From an uncultured Fretibacterium sp. (lineage in GTDB: Bacteria > Synergistota > Synergistia > Synergistales > Aminobacteriaceae): a stretch of DNA of 64,000 bases. The DNA is taken from the NCBI GenBank assembly GCA_946183145.1, contig CAMGZM010000008.1, positions 1 through 64,000 of the forward strand, given 5' to 3'. The notes under the pieces are model-generated. The model was not told the DNA's origin and searched no databases. It worked only from the letters and a program-made list of their open reading frames with translations. This document shows, in pieces, positions 44,352 through 53,164 of this stretch. Made by a program: the position numbers and the translations under genes. Position 1 is the first letter of the stretch. Each line of letters opens with the position of its first letter.

Positions 44352-45279
44352 AATATTTTTCCCCGTAACAATCCTCATAATCATATCATTGTGGCGGATC
44401 TCTTCAGGCGAATGGGACATGAAATTTTCTGAGGTGATCCGCTTTTTGCTGACGGATTCGGATTCTCCCGCGTCAATCGTGATACGTCATGTGAGACTCC
44501 CGCGGCTGATCTGCGCGATATTTGCGGGGGGTATTCTCAGCGTTTCGGGCGTAATATTGCAGGGACTCTTAGCGAATCCATTGGCTGAACCGTACACACT
44601 CGGAATTGCTTCGGGGTCTGCGTTTGGTGCTGCAATTGGGATTTTGTTCGGTGAATTTGCTGTTATGCCCTGTGCGTTTTGCGGTGCAATTTGCGCGTTA
44701 ATTCTCACGGGAATAATTGCGGGCAATGGAGGCCGTGAGCGTCTCATTCTTGCGGGCGTAATCTCAAACGCTGTACTTTCTGCGGGCGTAACGTTCATGA
44801 AGTCGATTGCCGGGGAAAAAATCGGGGCTGTAGTCTTGTGGCTGATGGGAAGTTTTGCGGGGGCTTCATGGCGTGATGTGTGGGCTGTAATTTCGGGGGC
44901 TGTGATTGTGAGTCTTCCTGCTTACGTTATGGGGAATGCGCTCGATGCTATGTCGCTTGGCGGCGAGAGGGCTTCAGTTTTGGGCGTGAACGAAAAATTT
45001 TTGCGTGTGATTCTGCTCGTATGCTCGTCAACAGGCGTTGCATTGTGCGTGAGTTCTTTCGGCGTGATTGGGTTCGTGGGATTGATTGTGCCTCATATTG
45101 CGCGCAGGATTGTCGGTGCGAATCATAGGCGTGTTACGGTGAATGCGTTTGTGATTGGCGCGGTGATTATGACTCTTGCTGACGGAACAGCGCAGAGGCT
45201 CGGCGAGATTCCTGCGGGAGTGATTACGGCATTAACGGGAGGGCCGTTCTTCTATTACGTTCTTGCGGGAAAACACTAA
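44335..45279 (+). CDS. FecCD/BtuC-family ABC transporter permease
   Basis: A permease of about 314 residues for vitamin B12, heme or iron-chelate import. Family motifs are RHVRLPRLICAIFAGGILSVSG, LLANPLAEPYTLGIASGSAFGA, VLWLMGSFAGASW, IGFVGLIVPHIARRIVG and GEIPAGVITALTGGPFFYYVL. It starts inside the end of cbiK (ATG 44335, or TTG 44332). No ATPase or binding-protein gene follows: the next genes are on the other strand, and one overlaps its 3' end. The permease must use subunits encoded elsewhere, or the operon has lost its end. Confidence 0.93.
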   Translation: MRRTSKIFFPVTILIIISLWRISSGEWDMKFSEVIRFLLTDSDSPASIVIRHVRLPRLICAIFAGGILSVSGVILQGLLANPLAEPYTLGIASGSAFGAAIGILFGEFAVMPCAFCGAICALILTGIIAGNGGRERLILAGVISNAVLSAGVTFMKSIAGEKIGAVVLWLMGSFAGASWRDVWAVISGAVIVSLPAYVMGNALDAMSLGGERASVLGVNEKFLRVILLVCSSTGVALCVSSFGVIGFVGLIVPHIARRIVGANHRRVTVNAFVIGAVIMTLADGTAQRLGEIPAGVITALTGGPFFYYVLAGKH

Positions 45280-45504
45280 CTCTTCTGCGTAAGATGATGC
45301 TATGAATTTTCCGCCTATAATGAAAGGTGAGTCGCCGTAATTCTTCCAGCCTTCGAGGTCATATCCTGATTCTTTGAGGGACTTGCGGACTATTTCGCGG
45401 CATAATGATTCGGCCTGCTCGTATGTGTCAAATTCTCCGGCCTTGTAGCGTTCGGATTCGTCCGTGAGGTGAAAATTGTCGTCAACCATCACGATATACT
45501 TCAT
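45232..45504 (-). CDS. Small hypothetical protein (90 aa)
   Basis: A soluble 90-residue protein (MKYIVMVDDNFHLTDESERYKAG, YEQAESLCREIVRKSL, SPFIIGG). I have seen the pattern 'short N-terminal strand, YKAGxFxTYxxAxxxCrxIV, DPFIxGG' in small uncharacterised bacterial proteins, with no function. It overlaps the end of the convergent permease gene by 48 bases and the end of the vapC gene by 4, so it may be the third gene of the vapBC transcript. Confidence 0.7.
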   Translation of the reverse strand: MKYIVMVDDNFHLTDESERYKAGEFDTYEQAESLCREIVRKSLKESGYDLEGWKNYGDSPFIIGGKFIASSYAEELVFSRKNVIEERPSR

Positions 45505-45915
45505 CGCGGCAAAGTCCAGTCTTCATGATTTAGTCCGTCAATCCTGCCGAACTCGCTTATGTTGTTGGTTACTAGTATTCCTTTTCGGGCTAAAACTGTT
45601 GCGGCTATGATTGTGTCATTGTAGCCGATTTTCTGCCCTCTGAGTTCAAGAGAGGCTCTCATTTTTGCGTAAGTCATGAGCATAGAGTTTATCAAACGGA
45701 ATAATCTCATATGGCTTGCAAAACACTTCAACTTCCTCGATATTCTGTTCTGGTTTTGCACTTTTCACAGCTCCCACAAGTAATTCAGCTTTAACGATTG
45801 CGGGTATTTTTATGCGTTTGCGACTGAATGAATTTATTTTGTCAGCGAGACTGCCAAATGGCTTGCACAGGTAGAATATACATATGTTGCTGTCAAGATA
45901 ATATACGCTAGTCAA
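45501..45915 (-). pseudogene. vapC: VapC-family PIN-domain toxin, frameshifted
   Basis: A PIN-domain RNase split over two frames. The first part, from TTG 45915 (GGAGG 9 bases upstream), has VYYLDSNICIFYLC with the first catalytic Asp and AIVKAELLVGAVKS with the Glu, then runs into a premature stop (DLRKNESLS). The second part, in the next frame, carries YAKMRASLELRGQKIGYNDTIIAA and LVTNNISEFGRI, with the remaining acidic residues, and ends at 45501. Removing one base of the AA pair at 45671-45672 (plus strand) joins them as HDYAKMRA and gives a normal VapC of about 137 residues. Either the toxin is dead or the base is a sequence error. Confidence 0.85.
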
Positions 45916-46087
45916 CGTTTGCTTCCTCCATGTCAAGCGCATAACCGTCAGCGGGCCTTACAAAAGTTTCATCAGTTATTGAACCTGCTGTAGCTCTTAC
46001 ATACTCGTTCCAACCTTCGGGCGTATCATAGTCAAACACCTTAATTTTCAGTTTGCGGCCGTTGTAATCAATTTCTTCGTAACGCAT
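45908..46087 (-). CDS. vapB: Antitoxin of the vapBC pair
   Basis: A 59-residue protein (MRYEEIDYNGRKLKIKVFDYD, then ITDETFVRPADGYALDMEEANVD) encoded just before the PIN toxin and overlapping its start by 8 bases. The start is ATG 46087 with AAGGAGG upstream; the longer frame to 46123 has none. It is short, with no clear DNA-binding motif, so I infer the antitoxin role from position and the acidic tail. Confidence 0.65.
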   Translation of the reverse strand: MRYEEIDYNGRKLKIKVFDYDTPEGWNEYVRATAGSITDETFVRPADGYALDMEEANVD

Positions 46088-46122
46088 ATTAATTCCTCCT
46101 TTGGGATATTGAGATTGTAGCA

Positions 46123-46157
46123 CAAAAAAACTCCCTCCATTTTTCAGGAAGGAGTCT
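46123..46157 (-). terminator. Terminator after citF
   Basis: On the minus strand ACTCCTTCC pairs with GGAGGGAGT (two G-T pairs), followed by TTTTTTT. It separates citDEF from vapBC. Confidence 0.85.
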
Positions 46158-46174
46158 CAATCTCAAAGCGTCAG

Positions 46175-47746
46175 TTAAATCTCAAGCGGCTTAATCTTTC
46201 TCACAACGTCGAGAATTGTCCCGTCGCGAGCCTCAAGAATCGCCACTACTTTGTCTTCCCACTCTAAATCATCGGGTCTTCCTACGAGGGAATATGCTTT
46301 CTCCTGAAGCTGTTTGATCGGCACGTGCTTAATTCCGGCTTTGTCGAGTGCCTCAATGATGTCCGTCCTTCTCGGATTGACCGCAGTCCCGAAATCCGTA
46401 ACAACGACATCAACGCAATCTCCCGGAGTCGTAACCGTAACAACATGCTCGCAGATTGTCGCCATTCTTCCGCGTGTGAGAGGCGTAACGATGACGCAGC
46501 ACTTTGCGCCCTCTGCTGTGTCGGGATGTCCGCCCGGCGCACCGCGTAATACTCCGTCTGAGCCTGTTATGACATTGACGTTGAAATCTGTATCAACCTC
46601 AAGAGCCGCAAGAACAACGAAATCAAGTTTGTTGACGAATGCGCCCTTATTGGCGGGGTTTGCATATTCGGAGGCTGTCATCTCAAAGTGATTCGGATTC
46701 GTGCGAATGTCCTCGATTGCTCCCGTGTCGAAATCCTGAACGTCAATAATCTTCCCGACTTTGCCCTTGCGCTGAAGCTCACAGATTGCCGCAGTGATTC
46801 CGCCGATTGCCCACGCCATTTTGATTCCCTTTGCGTCCATTAACGGCTCTAAGAATCTGTTTACAGCGAGTGAAGGCCCGCCCGCGCCTGTCTGGAATGA
46901 AAATCCGTCTTTGAACCAAGGAGTCGCGGCGATAACTTTTGCTGTGTTCTCGGCCATCATCAAATCGCGGGGATTCTGTGTCATTCTTGCGGCGGCTGAA
47001 GCAATTTTCTTCGGGTTGCCAATCTCGTCAACCTTCACAACGTAATCAACATTGACTCCGTGTATGCTCGGCGGGAAATTCGGATAAGGAACAAGCGTAT
47101 CTGTGATAACTACAACTTTATCGGCATATTCTGAGTCGACATAAGCATAGCTGAGGACTCCGCAGTCGCCTTTTCCGCCTAATGCGCGGGCGTTTCCGTA
47201 CTCGTCTGACGTAGGCGCGCCGATAAACGCAACGTCAATATGCACATCGCCTTCCTCGATTGCACGCACACGGCCTCCATGTGAACGGAGTATTGCGGGT
47301 GTCTTGAGCTTGCCATGTGAAACAACATCGCCCATTTTCCCGCGAATTCCTGATGTCTGAATGCCCGTAACGATTCCCTGCTCTATGTATTCTGCTATAG
47401 GATCGTGAGCATCTCCGAGACTTGACGCGGCTATAGTGATGTCCTTTATGCCCAAGTCAACAATTTCCTTCATGACCATGTTCACGATATAGTCGCCGTT
47501 TCTGAAATGGTGATGGAATGAAACTGTCATGCCGTCTTTGATTCCGCATGCGATTACGGCATCACGGATTGAAGGAAGTAATTTGCTTTCCTGCGGGTTC
47601 TCGCAAATTCTCGTTGTAGGGCCGGCCTTCTTGATATATTTTCCGTCCCTGTAGCCTTTTCCCTGATAGGGTTCGTACTTTCTTCCGTTCTTGAGCTGTA
47701 CTGCTAATGCTTCTTCGGGTATCTCTCTTCCTACTGCGTTTTTCAT
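46175..47746 (-). CDS. citF: Citrate lyase alpha subunit (citrate:acetyl-ACP transferase)
   Basis: A 523-residue CoA-transferase-like subunit that exchanges acetyl for citrate on the CitD carrier. Family motifs are VSFHHHFRNGDYIVNMV, SSLGDAHDPIAEYI, VDEIGNPKKIASAAARMTQNP, and GGHPDTAEGAKCCVIVTPLTRGR near the C-terminus. The length is normal. It is the third gene of citDEF, three bases after citE. Confidence 0.97.
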   Translation of the reverse strand: MKNAVGREIPEEALAVQLKNGRKYEPYQGKGYRDGKYIKKAGPTTRICENPQESKLLPSIRDAVIACGIKDGMTVSFHHHFRNGDYIVNMVMKEIVDLGIKDITIAASSLGDAHDPIAEYIEQGIVTGIQTSGIRGKMGDVVSHGKLKTPAILRSHGGRVRAIEEGDVHIDVAFIGAPTSDEYGNARALGGKGDCGVLSYAYVDSEYADKVVVITDTLVPYPNFPPSIHGVNVDYVVKVDEIGNPKKIASAAARMTQNPRDLMMAENTAKVIAATPWFKDGFSFQTGAGGPSLAVNRFLEPLMDAKGIKMAWAIGGITAAICELQRKGKVGKIIDVQDFDTGAIEDIRTNPNHFEMTASEYANPANKGAFVNKLDFVVLAALEVDTDFNVNVITGSDGVLRGAPGGHPDTAEGAKCCVIVTPLTRGRMATICEHVVTVTTPGDCVDVVVTDFGTAVNPRRTDIIEALDKAGIKHVPIKQLQEKAYSLVGRPDDLEWEDKVVAILEARDGTILDVVRKIKPLEI

Positions 47747-47749
47747 GAC

Positions 47750-48667
47750 TTAAAGATCCCCCTCGTAAATTCCGCTGGCTTTTGCTAACTTGATGACTCT
47801 TTCTGCACCAGGTACAAAAGCGATGTCTATCATTTTCCCGTTGTCGAGCGTGAAGACTCCGACTCCCTCTTTCGCGTGCTCACGGAATGCTCGCACTATC
47901 TTTTCTGCCTCGGCAATTTCCTTCTGAGTCGGGGCGAGCATCTCATGGACGATAGGAATCTGCTTCGGGTTGATGAGTGATTTTCCGTCAAATCCCATCT
48001 CTACATTCTGCTTGACTTCAGCCCTGAATCCCTCGTCATCGTTGAGGTTCGTGAAGACTGTATCAAAGCACTGAATCCCCGCAGCCCTCGCCGCATTGAG
48101 CATTAACCCGCGTGCAAAAAGCATCTCTATTCCGCCGGGGATAACTTTCACCTGCATGCACTTGCGGTAATCTCCGCCCGACAAAGCAACGCCGAATAAT
48201 CTCGGTGAAGCCTGGCAAATCTCGTAAGCGTTAAGCACACCTTTGGGACTCTCAAGCGCGGCCATGAGAAGAGTACGCCCGACTTCAACGCCGAACTCTT
48301 TCTCCGCTTCTGTTACTGCTGCGTCAACTGTCTTAACGTCCTGTGCTGACTCGGTCTTTGCGATTCTGATTCCGTCGCAGCCGCCGGCAACGCAGACCCG
48401 TATATCTTCCTTCCAGTGAGGAGTGTCGAGTCCGTTGATACGCACGATAACTTCTGTGTCGCCGTAATCGATCTCCTTTAACGCGTGATAGAGTGAGAAG
48501 CGCGCGCTGTCTTTCTGGTTTTCTGCTACAGCGTCCTCAAGGTCAAGCATGATCGAGTCTGCCCCGTAAATGTATGCGTCCTTGATGAGCCCGGGCTTCT
48601 GTGCGTTCATGAACATCATCGTTCTGCGGAGACGGAATCTCTCCGGCTTCGGTCTCGGTAAACTCAT
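47750..48667 (-). CDS. citE: Citrate lyase beta subunit (citryl-ACP lyase)
   Basis: A 305-residue TIM-barrel lyase that cleaves citryl-ACP to oxaloacetate and acetyl-ACP. SIMLDLEDAV carries the conserved acidic residues, VIVRINGLDTPHW the Arg, and AALESPKGVLNAYEI and LSGGDYRKCM continue the active site. GDGKS-type residues follow in GFDGKSLINPKQIPIV. It overlaps citD by one base. Confidence 0.97.
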   Translation of the reverse strand: MSLPRPKPERFRLRRTMMFMNAQKPGLIKDAYIYGADSIMLDLEDAVAENQKDSARFSLYHALKEIDYGDTEVIVRINGLDTPHWKEDIRVCVAGGCDGIRIAKTESAQDVKTVDAAVTEAEKEFGVEVGRTLLMAALESPKGVLNAYEICQASPRLFGVALSGGDYRKCMQVKVIPGGIEMLFARGLMLNAARAAGIQCFDTVFTNLNDDEGFRAEVKQNVEMGFDGKSLINPKQIPIVHEMLAPTQKEIAEAEKIVRAFREHAKEGVGVFTLDNGKMIDIAFVPGAERVIKLAKASGIYEGDL

Positions 48668-48975
48668 TAGCGAATCACTCCTCCCCAGTCAAATTTGCCG
48701 TCCATGTCAACGCCGCATCCTCTGTAGAACGCGCACTCAACGCGGGCTTTGATTGTGCAGTCCAATGCGCCGTGATCGTTTACGATGACTTTTGCGTTTT
48801 TCACGCCGAGTCTTTCGAGTGAGGCAAGCACTTCCGCTTTTATCTGCCTGCCGTACTGATTGAGAACAGAGCTTTCAAGGGTCAAATCGATTCCGCCGCT
48901 GTCTTTGGGTTCAAGCGTTATCATTATGTCGCTCGACTCAAGAGTCCCGGCAGTGCCAACCGCTTTTAACTCCAT
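48667..48975 (-). CDS. citD: Citrate lyase acyl-carrier (gamma) subunit
   Basis: A 102-residue carrier protein with the unusual phosphoribosyl-dephospho-CoA group; the Ser in GTLESSDIMITLEP is the expected attachment site. The start is ATG 48975, with AGGAGG upstream; the longer frame to 49038 lies upstream of the ribosome site. It is the first gene of citDEF. The activating genes citC, citX and citG are not in the window and must be elsewhere for the enzyme to work. Confidence 0.95.
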   Translation of the reverse strand: MELKAVGTAGTLESSDIMITLEPKDSGGIDLTLESSVLNQYGRQIKAEVLASLERLGVKNAKVIVNDHGALDCTIKARVECAFYRGCGVDMDGKFDWGGVIR

Positions 48976-49235
48976 AAGAAAAAACACCTCCTGCAAAATT
49001 CGTGAATGCCTCCGAAAAAATCCTCCGAAAAGATTCAAAGGACAAACGGACGCAATTAATGTGTAAATGTTAAATTGTCGTGGAAATTATCAGCAAGAAT
49101 TTTATCACAAGCACTTAAAATGAAAATAGAAATATCAATCAGAAAACAAAGTATAATATACACATTACCCAACAGAAAAAAATTTTGCTTCATCTTATGA
49201 GTTCCTTATAAATTTTTGCATAGGAGGCTGTGAAA

Positions 49236-49875
49236 ATGTTTTACGTACGAATGAAGCGCAAAGGAGGATTCACACTTGTTGAGCTTTTGATAGTGATTGT
49301 CGTCATAGGAGTTCTTTCGGCCATGATAATGTTCGCGGCGAATGAATTTATAGAAACCTCAAAGAGCAGCAACTGTAATAAGCAACTTGAAGAATCTGAA
49401 GTCGGCTGTTATGTTCTGGTATGTAGACAACCAAGACAAATTAGTGAAACAGTCTAACAACGGCGCATATCTTGTCAAATATAACGGTTATCAAAGCCCG
49501 GTGCAGGAATTATGGGAAAGCAGGAAAGACAAAAGCTACCGTGACACAAGCGGCTTCAAAACGGAAGTGCTGCGCTACCTCAACAACGCTAAGAATGTCG
49601 GCATAAGCGGCGGGGGATATGCTGCTGAAAACAATAAGAAATCCGCGGCTGTTACAACAGGAGCTTACCGCCTTAATGACAACGATGACAGAGAAACCAG
49701 AGATCAATGGTTCATCGGGTACGTGATTTCAGACGGCAAAGGAAGAAGTAACAGTGCCCTCAAGAGAAAATTTGCGGGGCGTGCAAAATCTCTCGGACTC
49801 CTTCAGACAAACAACAAGAACAGTGCGCCATATACAAATTCTGATGTTGTGTGTATGATGGTGCTTCAGTTTTAA
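49236..49875 (+). pseudogene. Type IV pilin-like protein, frameshifted
   Basis: The N-terminal part (from ATG 49236, TAGGAGG 8 bases upstream) has a class III signal KRKGGFTLVELLIVIVVIGV, with the prepilin peptidase site after Gly and Glu at +5. It ends early at the stop near 49457. The other frame carries the rest (from about 49372): ISNLKNLKSAVMFWYVDNQDK to the stop at 49875, the usual continuation of bacterial pseudopilins. A one-base difference between about 49367 and 49375 (plus strand AGCAGCAACTG) restores a single protein of about 212 residues. It stands alone between citDEF and the second tct operon, with no pilus assembly genes nearby. Confidence 0.8.
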
Positions 49876-49884
49876 GCGCACAAA

Positions 49885-49918
49885 AAATTCCCCCCGTCTT
49901 TGTTTCAGGCGAGGGGAA
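49885..49918. terminator. Bidirectional terminator between pilin-like gene and tctA
   Basis: TTCCCC pairs with GGGGAA (to about 49917), with AAAAAA and AAAAATT flanks. It lies between convergent genes. Confidence 0.75.
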
Positions 49919-49924
49919 AAATTC

Positions 49925-51418
49925 TTAGTCTTTGTTCTTCCTGAAGAGCGATGACAGAATCGGCCACACCAAAAGCACAAGGCTAATCACCATGAGAGTC
50001 CCTGCAACAGGACGCGCAAACATATTCACGAGATTAGCGCGCGAAATCGTGTAAGCTCTGCTGAAATTCCCCTCGCATATTACACCGAGAACGAGTCCGA
50101 GAATTAATGCTGCGCTGTTGAAGTGGCACGCCGAAATTATGAGTCCGATAACGCCAGCGATCGCCATAATTTTCACATCGGCAATGCTCATGTTCGTTGC
50201 GTATGATCCGATTATCGCAAGCATTATTATTATCGGTCCGAGATATGAATACGGCACCGCTAAAATCTGCGCAAACACTTTCGCAATCGCAATCGCAACA
50301 ATGACCATCAATATATTTGTTACGACCATTGACGCAAATGTAGCACTGAGATATTGAGGCTGATTGACGAGTAACAGCGGCCCTAACTGCACGCCCTTAA
50401 GCACAAGCGCGCTCATCATTACGGCGGCGGCGTTTCCTCCGGGGATTCCCAGCGACAATAACGGCACCATTGCTCCGCCCGTTGCGGCATTGTTGGCGGT
50501 CTCTGAGGCGGCTATACCGTCAATGATTCCTGTTCCGAATTTCTCAGGATGCTTTGAGAGTTTCGTCTCGCTTGAGTAACACAAGAATGATGCGATTGTT
50601 GCGCCTGCTCCCGGCAATATTCCGATTATCGTGCCAATGACAGAACACCTAGCGAGAAGCCATTTGATTCCCCACCATTCGCGGAATGAGGGCATCTTTG
50701 TGTTTACGCTGGCTGTTCCTTCGTCGGCTGTAAGTTTGTCGCGCTTCTTCGTCTGCTTCAACACTTCTGTTACGGCAAATATTCCGATTAAGACGGGAAT
50801 CATTTCGAGTCCCGCAATAAGCTCGCCGCTTCCGAATGTGAGCCGCTGTACCGCATACATAGGATCTTGACCGACACACGCAAGCAAGAGTCCCAAGAGT
50901 CCCGAAATCAGAGTCCGCAGAATATTCTTGCTGTCGAGGCACGTAAGAATCGACAGTCCCATGAACGTAATCGCAAAAATATCTGACGGGCTGAATGACA
51001 AAGCCGCCTGTGTCAATTGCGGTGATAATGTCAGCATTGCGAGCGCAGAAACGAGTCCGCCGATTGCTGATGACCCTAACGCGATTCCGAGTGCTTTCCC
51101 CGCCTCGCCTCTTTGCGCCATCGGGTAGCCGTCAAAAGTTGTTGGTGCTGACGAGGGGACTCCGGGAATCTTGAAGAGTATTGCTGTGATGCTTCCGCCC
51201 GTTATCGATGAGCAGTAGACAGCAACAAGAAACACTATCGCCGGAACTGGCTGCATTGAGTATGTGAACGGGAGTCCCAATGCAACAGCCATCGTTGCGC
51301 TGACTCCGGGCAATGCTCCGAATATCGTACCTACAACAATCGCAAACACTACCATCAAGAATGTGTAGGGATCCATCAATACGCTGAAACCGTTTGTGAA
51401 TAATTCCCAAGTTGTCAT
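49925..51418 (-). CDS. tctA: TTT transporter large membrane subunit (TctA family), system 2
   Basis: A 497-residue permease with about 12 membrane helices and the duplicated signatures GALPGVSATMAVALGLPFTY (near residue 33) and GILPGAGATIASFLCYSSET (near 265), plus FKIPGVPSSAPTTFDGYPMA and LSLGIPGGNAAAVMMSAL. It differs clearly from the TctA at 16052, so it is not a recent copy. The closeness of citDEF suggests citrate or a related tricarboxylate as substrate. Confidence 0.96.
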   Translation of the reverse strand: MTTWELFTNGFSVLMDPYTFLMVVFAIVVGTIFGALPGVSATMAVALGLPFTYSMQPVPAIVFLVAVYCSSITGGSITAILFKIPGVPSSAPTTFDGYPMAQRGEAGKALGIALGSSAIGGLVSALAMLTLSPQLTQAALSFSPSDIFAITFMGLSILTCLDSKNILRTLISGLLGLLLACVGQDPMYAVQRLTFGSGELIAGLEMIPVLIGIFAVTEVLKQTKKRDKLTADEGTASVNTKMPSFREWWGIKWLLARCSVIGTIIGILPGAGATIASFLCYSSETKLSKHPEKFGTGIIDGIAASETANNAATGGAMVPLLSLGIPGGNAAAVMMSALVLKGVQLGPLLLVNQPQYLSATFASMVVTNILMVIVAIAIAKVFAQILAVPYSYLGPIIIMLAIIGSYATNMSIADVKIMAIAGVIGLIISACHFNSAALILGLVLGVICEGNFSRAYTISRANLVNMFARPVAGTLMVISLVLLVWPILSSLFRKNKD

Positions 51419-51430
51419 GATTATTCCCTC

Positions 51431-51964
51431 CTACATTCCTAATGCTGACTGCACTGACGCAACAATACCCTCAACGTAAAGAGAGAAATTGCGACATGCT
51501 TCAACCGTTCCGCGAGGCAAATTCACCGACAACAACACGCTGAACACGACATAAAGCACAAACGTAATCACAACAGAAAACACTGCGAGCCTGAAAACGT
51601 GAGTCTGTCCGAGCAATAACCCGTAAAGGAACAGCACAAGGCAGCACGTAGCCATATAGCCGAGGGGTTCAAGGATGAAACTTGCGCCGATGATTATCGC
51701 CATTCCGAGCCAGCGTTTTACGTTGATGTTGAACATTGACGCGAACGAAAAATCCGGGTTGTTCCTGTTCTTGCGGATTATGTTGATGATGTTGATTGCT
51801 ATGCAGATGAGCAGAAGAATGATTATCGCTTTCGGCCATACATCCGGCTTAAGCGTGTAGGGATTGCGGGCTGTTCGGTCGGGTATCGGTGCTTCAAGGA
51901 CGTGGAAGAAGTAAGAATAGAGGAGTCCAAGCCATAATAAAACGTTGCAGATTAATTCAAACAT
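51431..51964 (-). CDS. tctB: TTT transporter small membrane subunit (TctB family), system 2
   Basis: A 177-residue protein with four predicted membrane helices (LICNVLLWLGLLYSYFF, AIIILLLICIAINIINII, MAIIIGASFILEPLGYMATCCLVLFLYGLLLG, LAVFSVVITFVLYVVFSVLL). The start is ATG 51964, with AAGGAG 9-10 bases upstream; the frame extension to 52012 reads through the hairpin after tctC. Confidence 0.88.
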   Translation of the reverse strand: MFELICNVLLWLGLLYSYFFHVLEAPIPDRTARNPYTLKPDVWPKAIIILLLICIAINIINIIRKNRNNPDFSFASMFNINVKRWLGMAIIIGASFILEPLGYMATCCLVLFLYGLLLGQTHVFRLAVFSVVITFVLYVVFSVLLSVNLPRGTVEACRNFSLYVEGIVASVQSALGM

Positions 51965-51982
51965 TGATTGTCTCCTTTGCAC

Positions 51983-52010
51983 AAAAAAACGGGGCATGAC
52001 TTCACCCCGC
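51983..52010 (-). terminator. Hairpin terminator between tctC and tctB, system 2
   Basis: On the minus strand CGGGG pairs with CCCCG, followed by TTTTTTTG. It lies only 14 bases after the tctC stop and before tctB. Because tctBA must also be expressed, it is probably leaky and keeps the binding protein in excess. Confidence 0.75.
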
Positions 52011-52024
52011 AATTTTCACATTTG

Positions 52025-53011
52025 CTATTTGTAGTAATCTTTCTTCAGCACGCCTTCTGATTTGAGATAATCTGAAAGCAGCTTGTAATCTTTCTCGCAG
52101 TCCGCGCCATATTCAGCAGGCCCGGCGAATCCCGGTCTCTCATCATAGCAGCCCTGTACTAAGAACGCCTGCCACTGAGGATCTTTTGACGCTTTCTCAA
52201 TCGCAGCTACAAGAACGTCAATAGCTTCCTGCGGTGTACCCTTCTTCGCGAAAATTCCCCTTGCAGGCCCTAACACTGAATTGATTCCGAGTTCAACGGA
52301 GCATTCGACATCGGGGTAACGCTTCATTCTCTTTTCTGAGAGAGCAAGCAGCGGAACAACATCCCCGGCCGCAATGAGTCCCTCTATTTCGTCAGTGCCT
52401 GTAACCATGATGTCAATATGTCCGCCGACTAACGCAGAGTTCATTTCAGAGCCTGAAGGATACGAAACATCAAGAATATCGAGGCCTTCAAGTGCCTGCT
52501 TCAATGACGCGCCGTCAAGCCCCGTGCTTGTAAGCATTCCTACGCTGACCTCAAACGGATTCTTTTTGACGTACTCAATCATTTCTGAGAATGTCTTGTA
52601 GCCTTTGCGGTCCATTGCTTTTTTCGAGGCCGTTATTACGTTGATTGCGTGAACGAGTCTCGCTACGGGTATAAATTCGTCCTTGAAGTTCATTGACGTA
52701 GTGCCCTGAATGTCCTGCATGAAAAGACTCTGAGTCCCAAGCATGTACGTATAACCGTCCGCCGGCTGTTTGTACACATATTCGACCGCCGTAACGCCAT
52801 TTCCGCCCGTAACATTCACGATTTCAACCTCCTGGCCGAGAATGGGCTTGAGAAGATTCGCCATCGGTCTGAGAGTCGAGTCAGCTCCTCCGCCAACACC
52901 CCAAGGGCAGACGATCGTAACTTTTCGCTCAAACTTCCATTCAGCAGAAGCGAACGCCGCGAACGACAGCACGAGCATTACAGAAAGCAACGCGCATAAA
53001 AATTTTTTCAT
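52025..53011 (-). CDS. tctC: TTT transporter solute-binding protein (TctC family), system 2
   Basis: A 328-residue periplasmic receptor. The signal peptide is MKKFLCALLSVMLVLSFAAFASA. The mature part has RKVTIVCPWGVGGGADSTLRP, the classical substrate loop start, GGNGVTAVEYVYKQPADGYT and VGGHIDIMVTG. It is the first gene of tctCBA on the minus strand. The ligand is unknown; citrate is the best guess from the neighbouring lyase. Confidence 0.93.
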   Translation of the reverse strand: MKKFLCALLSVMLVLSFAAFASAEWKFERKVTIVCPWGVGGGADSTLRPMANLLKPILGQEVEIVNVTGGNGVTAVEYVYKQPADGYTYMLGTQSLFMQDIQGTTSMNFKDEFIPVARLVHAINVITASKKAMDRKGYKTFSEMIEYVKKNPFEVSVGMLTSTGLDGASLKQALEGLDILDVSYPSGSEMNSALVGGHIDIMVTGTDEIEGLIAAGDVVPLLALSEKRMKRYPDVECSVELGINSVLGPARGIFAKKGTPQEAIDVLVAAIEKASKDPQWQAFLVQGCYDERPGFAGPAEYGADCEKDYKLLSDYLKSEGVLKKDYYK

Positions 53012-53164
53012 GAGAATATTACCCTCCCTGAAAATGTAAATTGTGTTTGGAAATTTTGTACGCTGATTTTATCACAGCACTTTAATTGTTACAGCGTGAT
53101 AATTACTTGCGACATGCTAAAATTTTCGCGTGAATATCACTTTTCAGAAGGGAGAAATTTTTTC

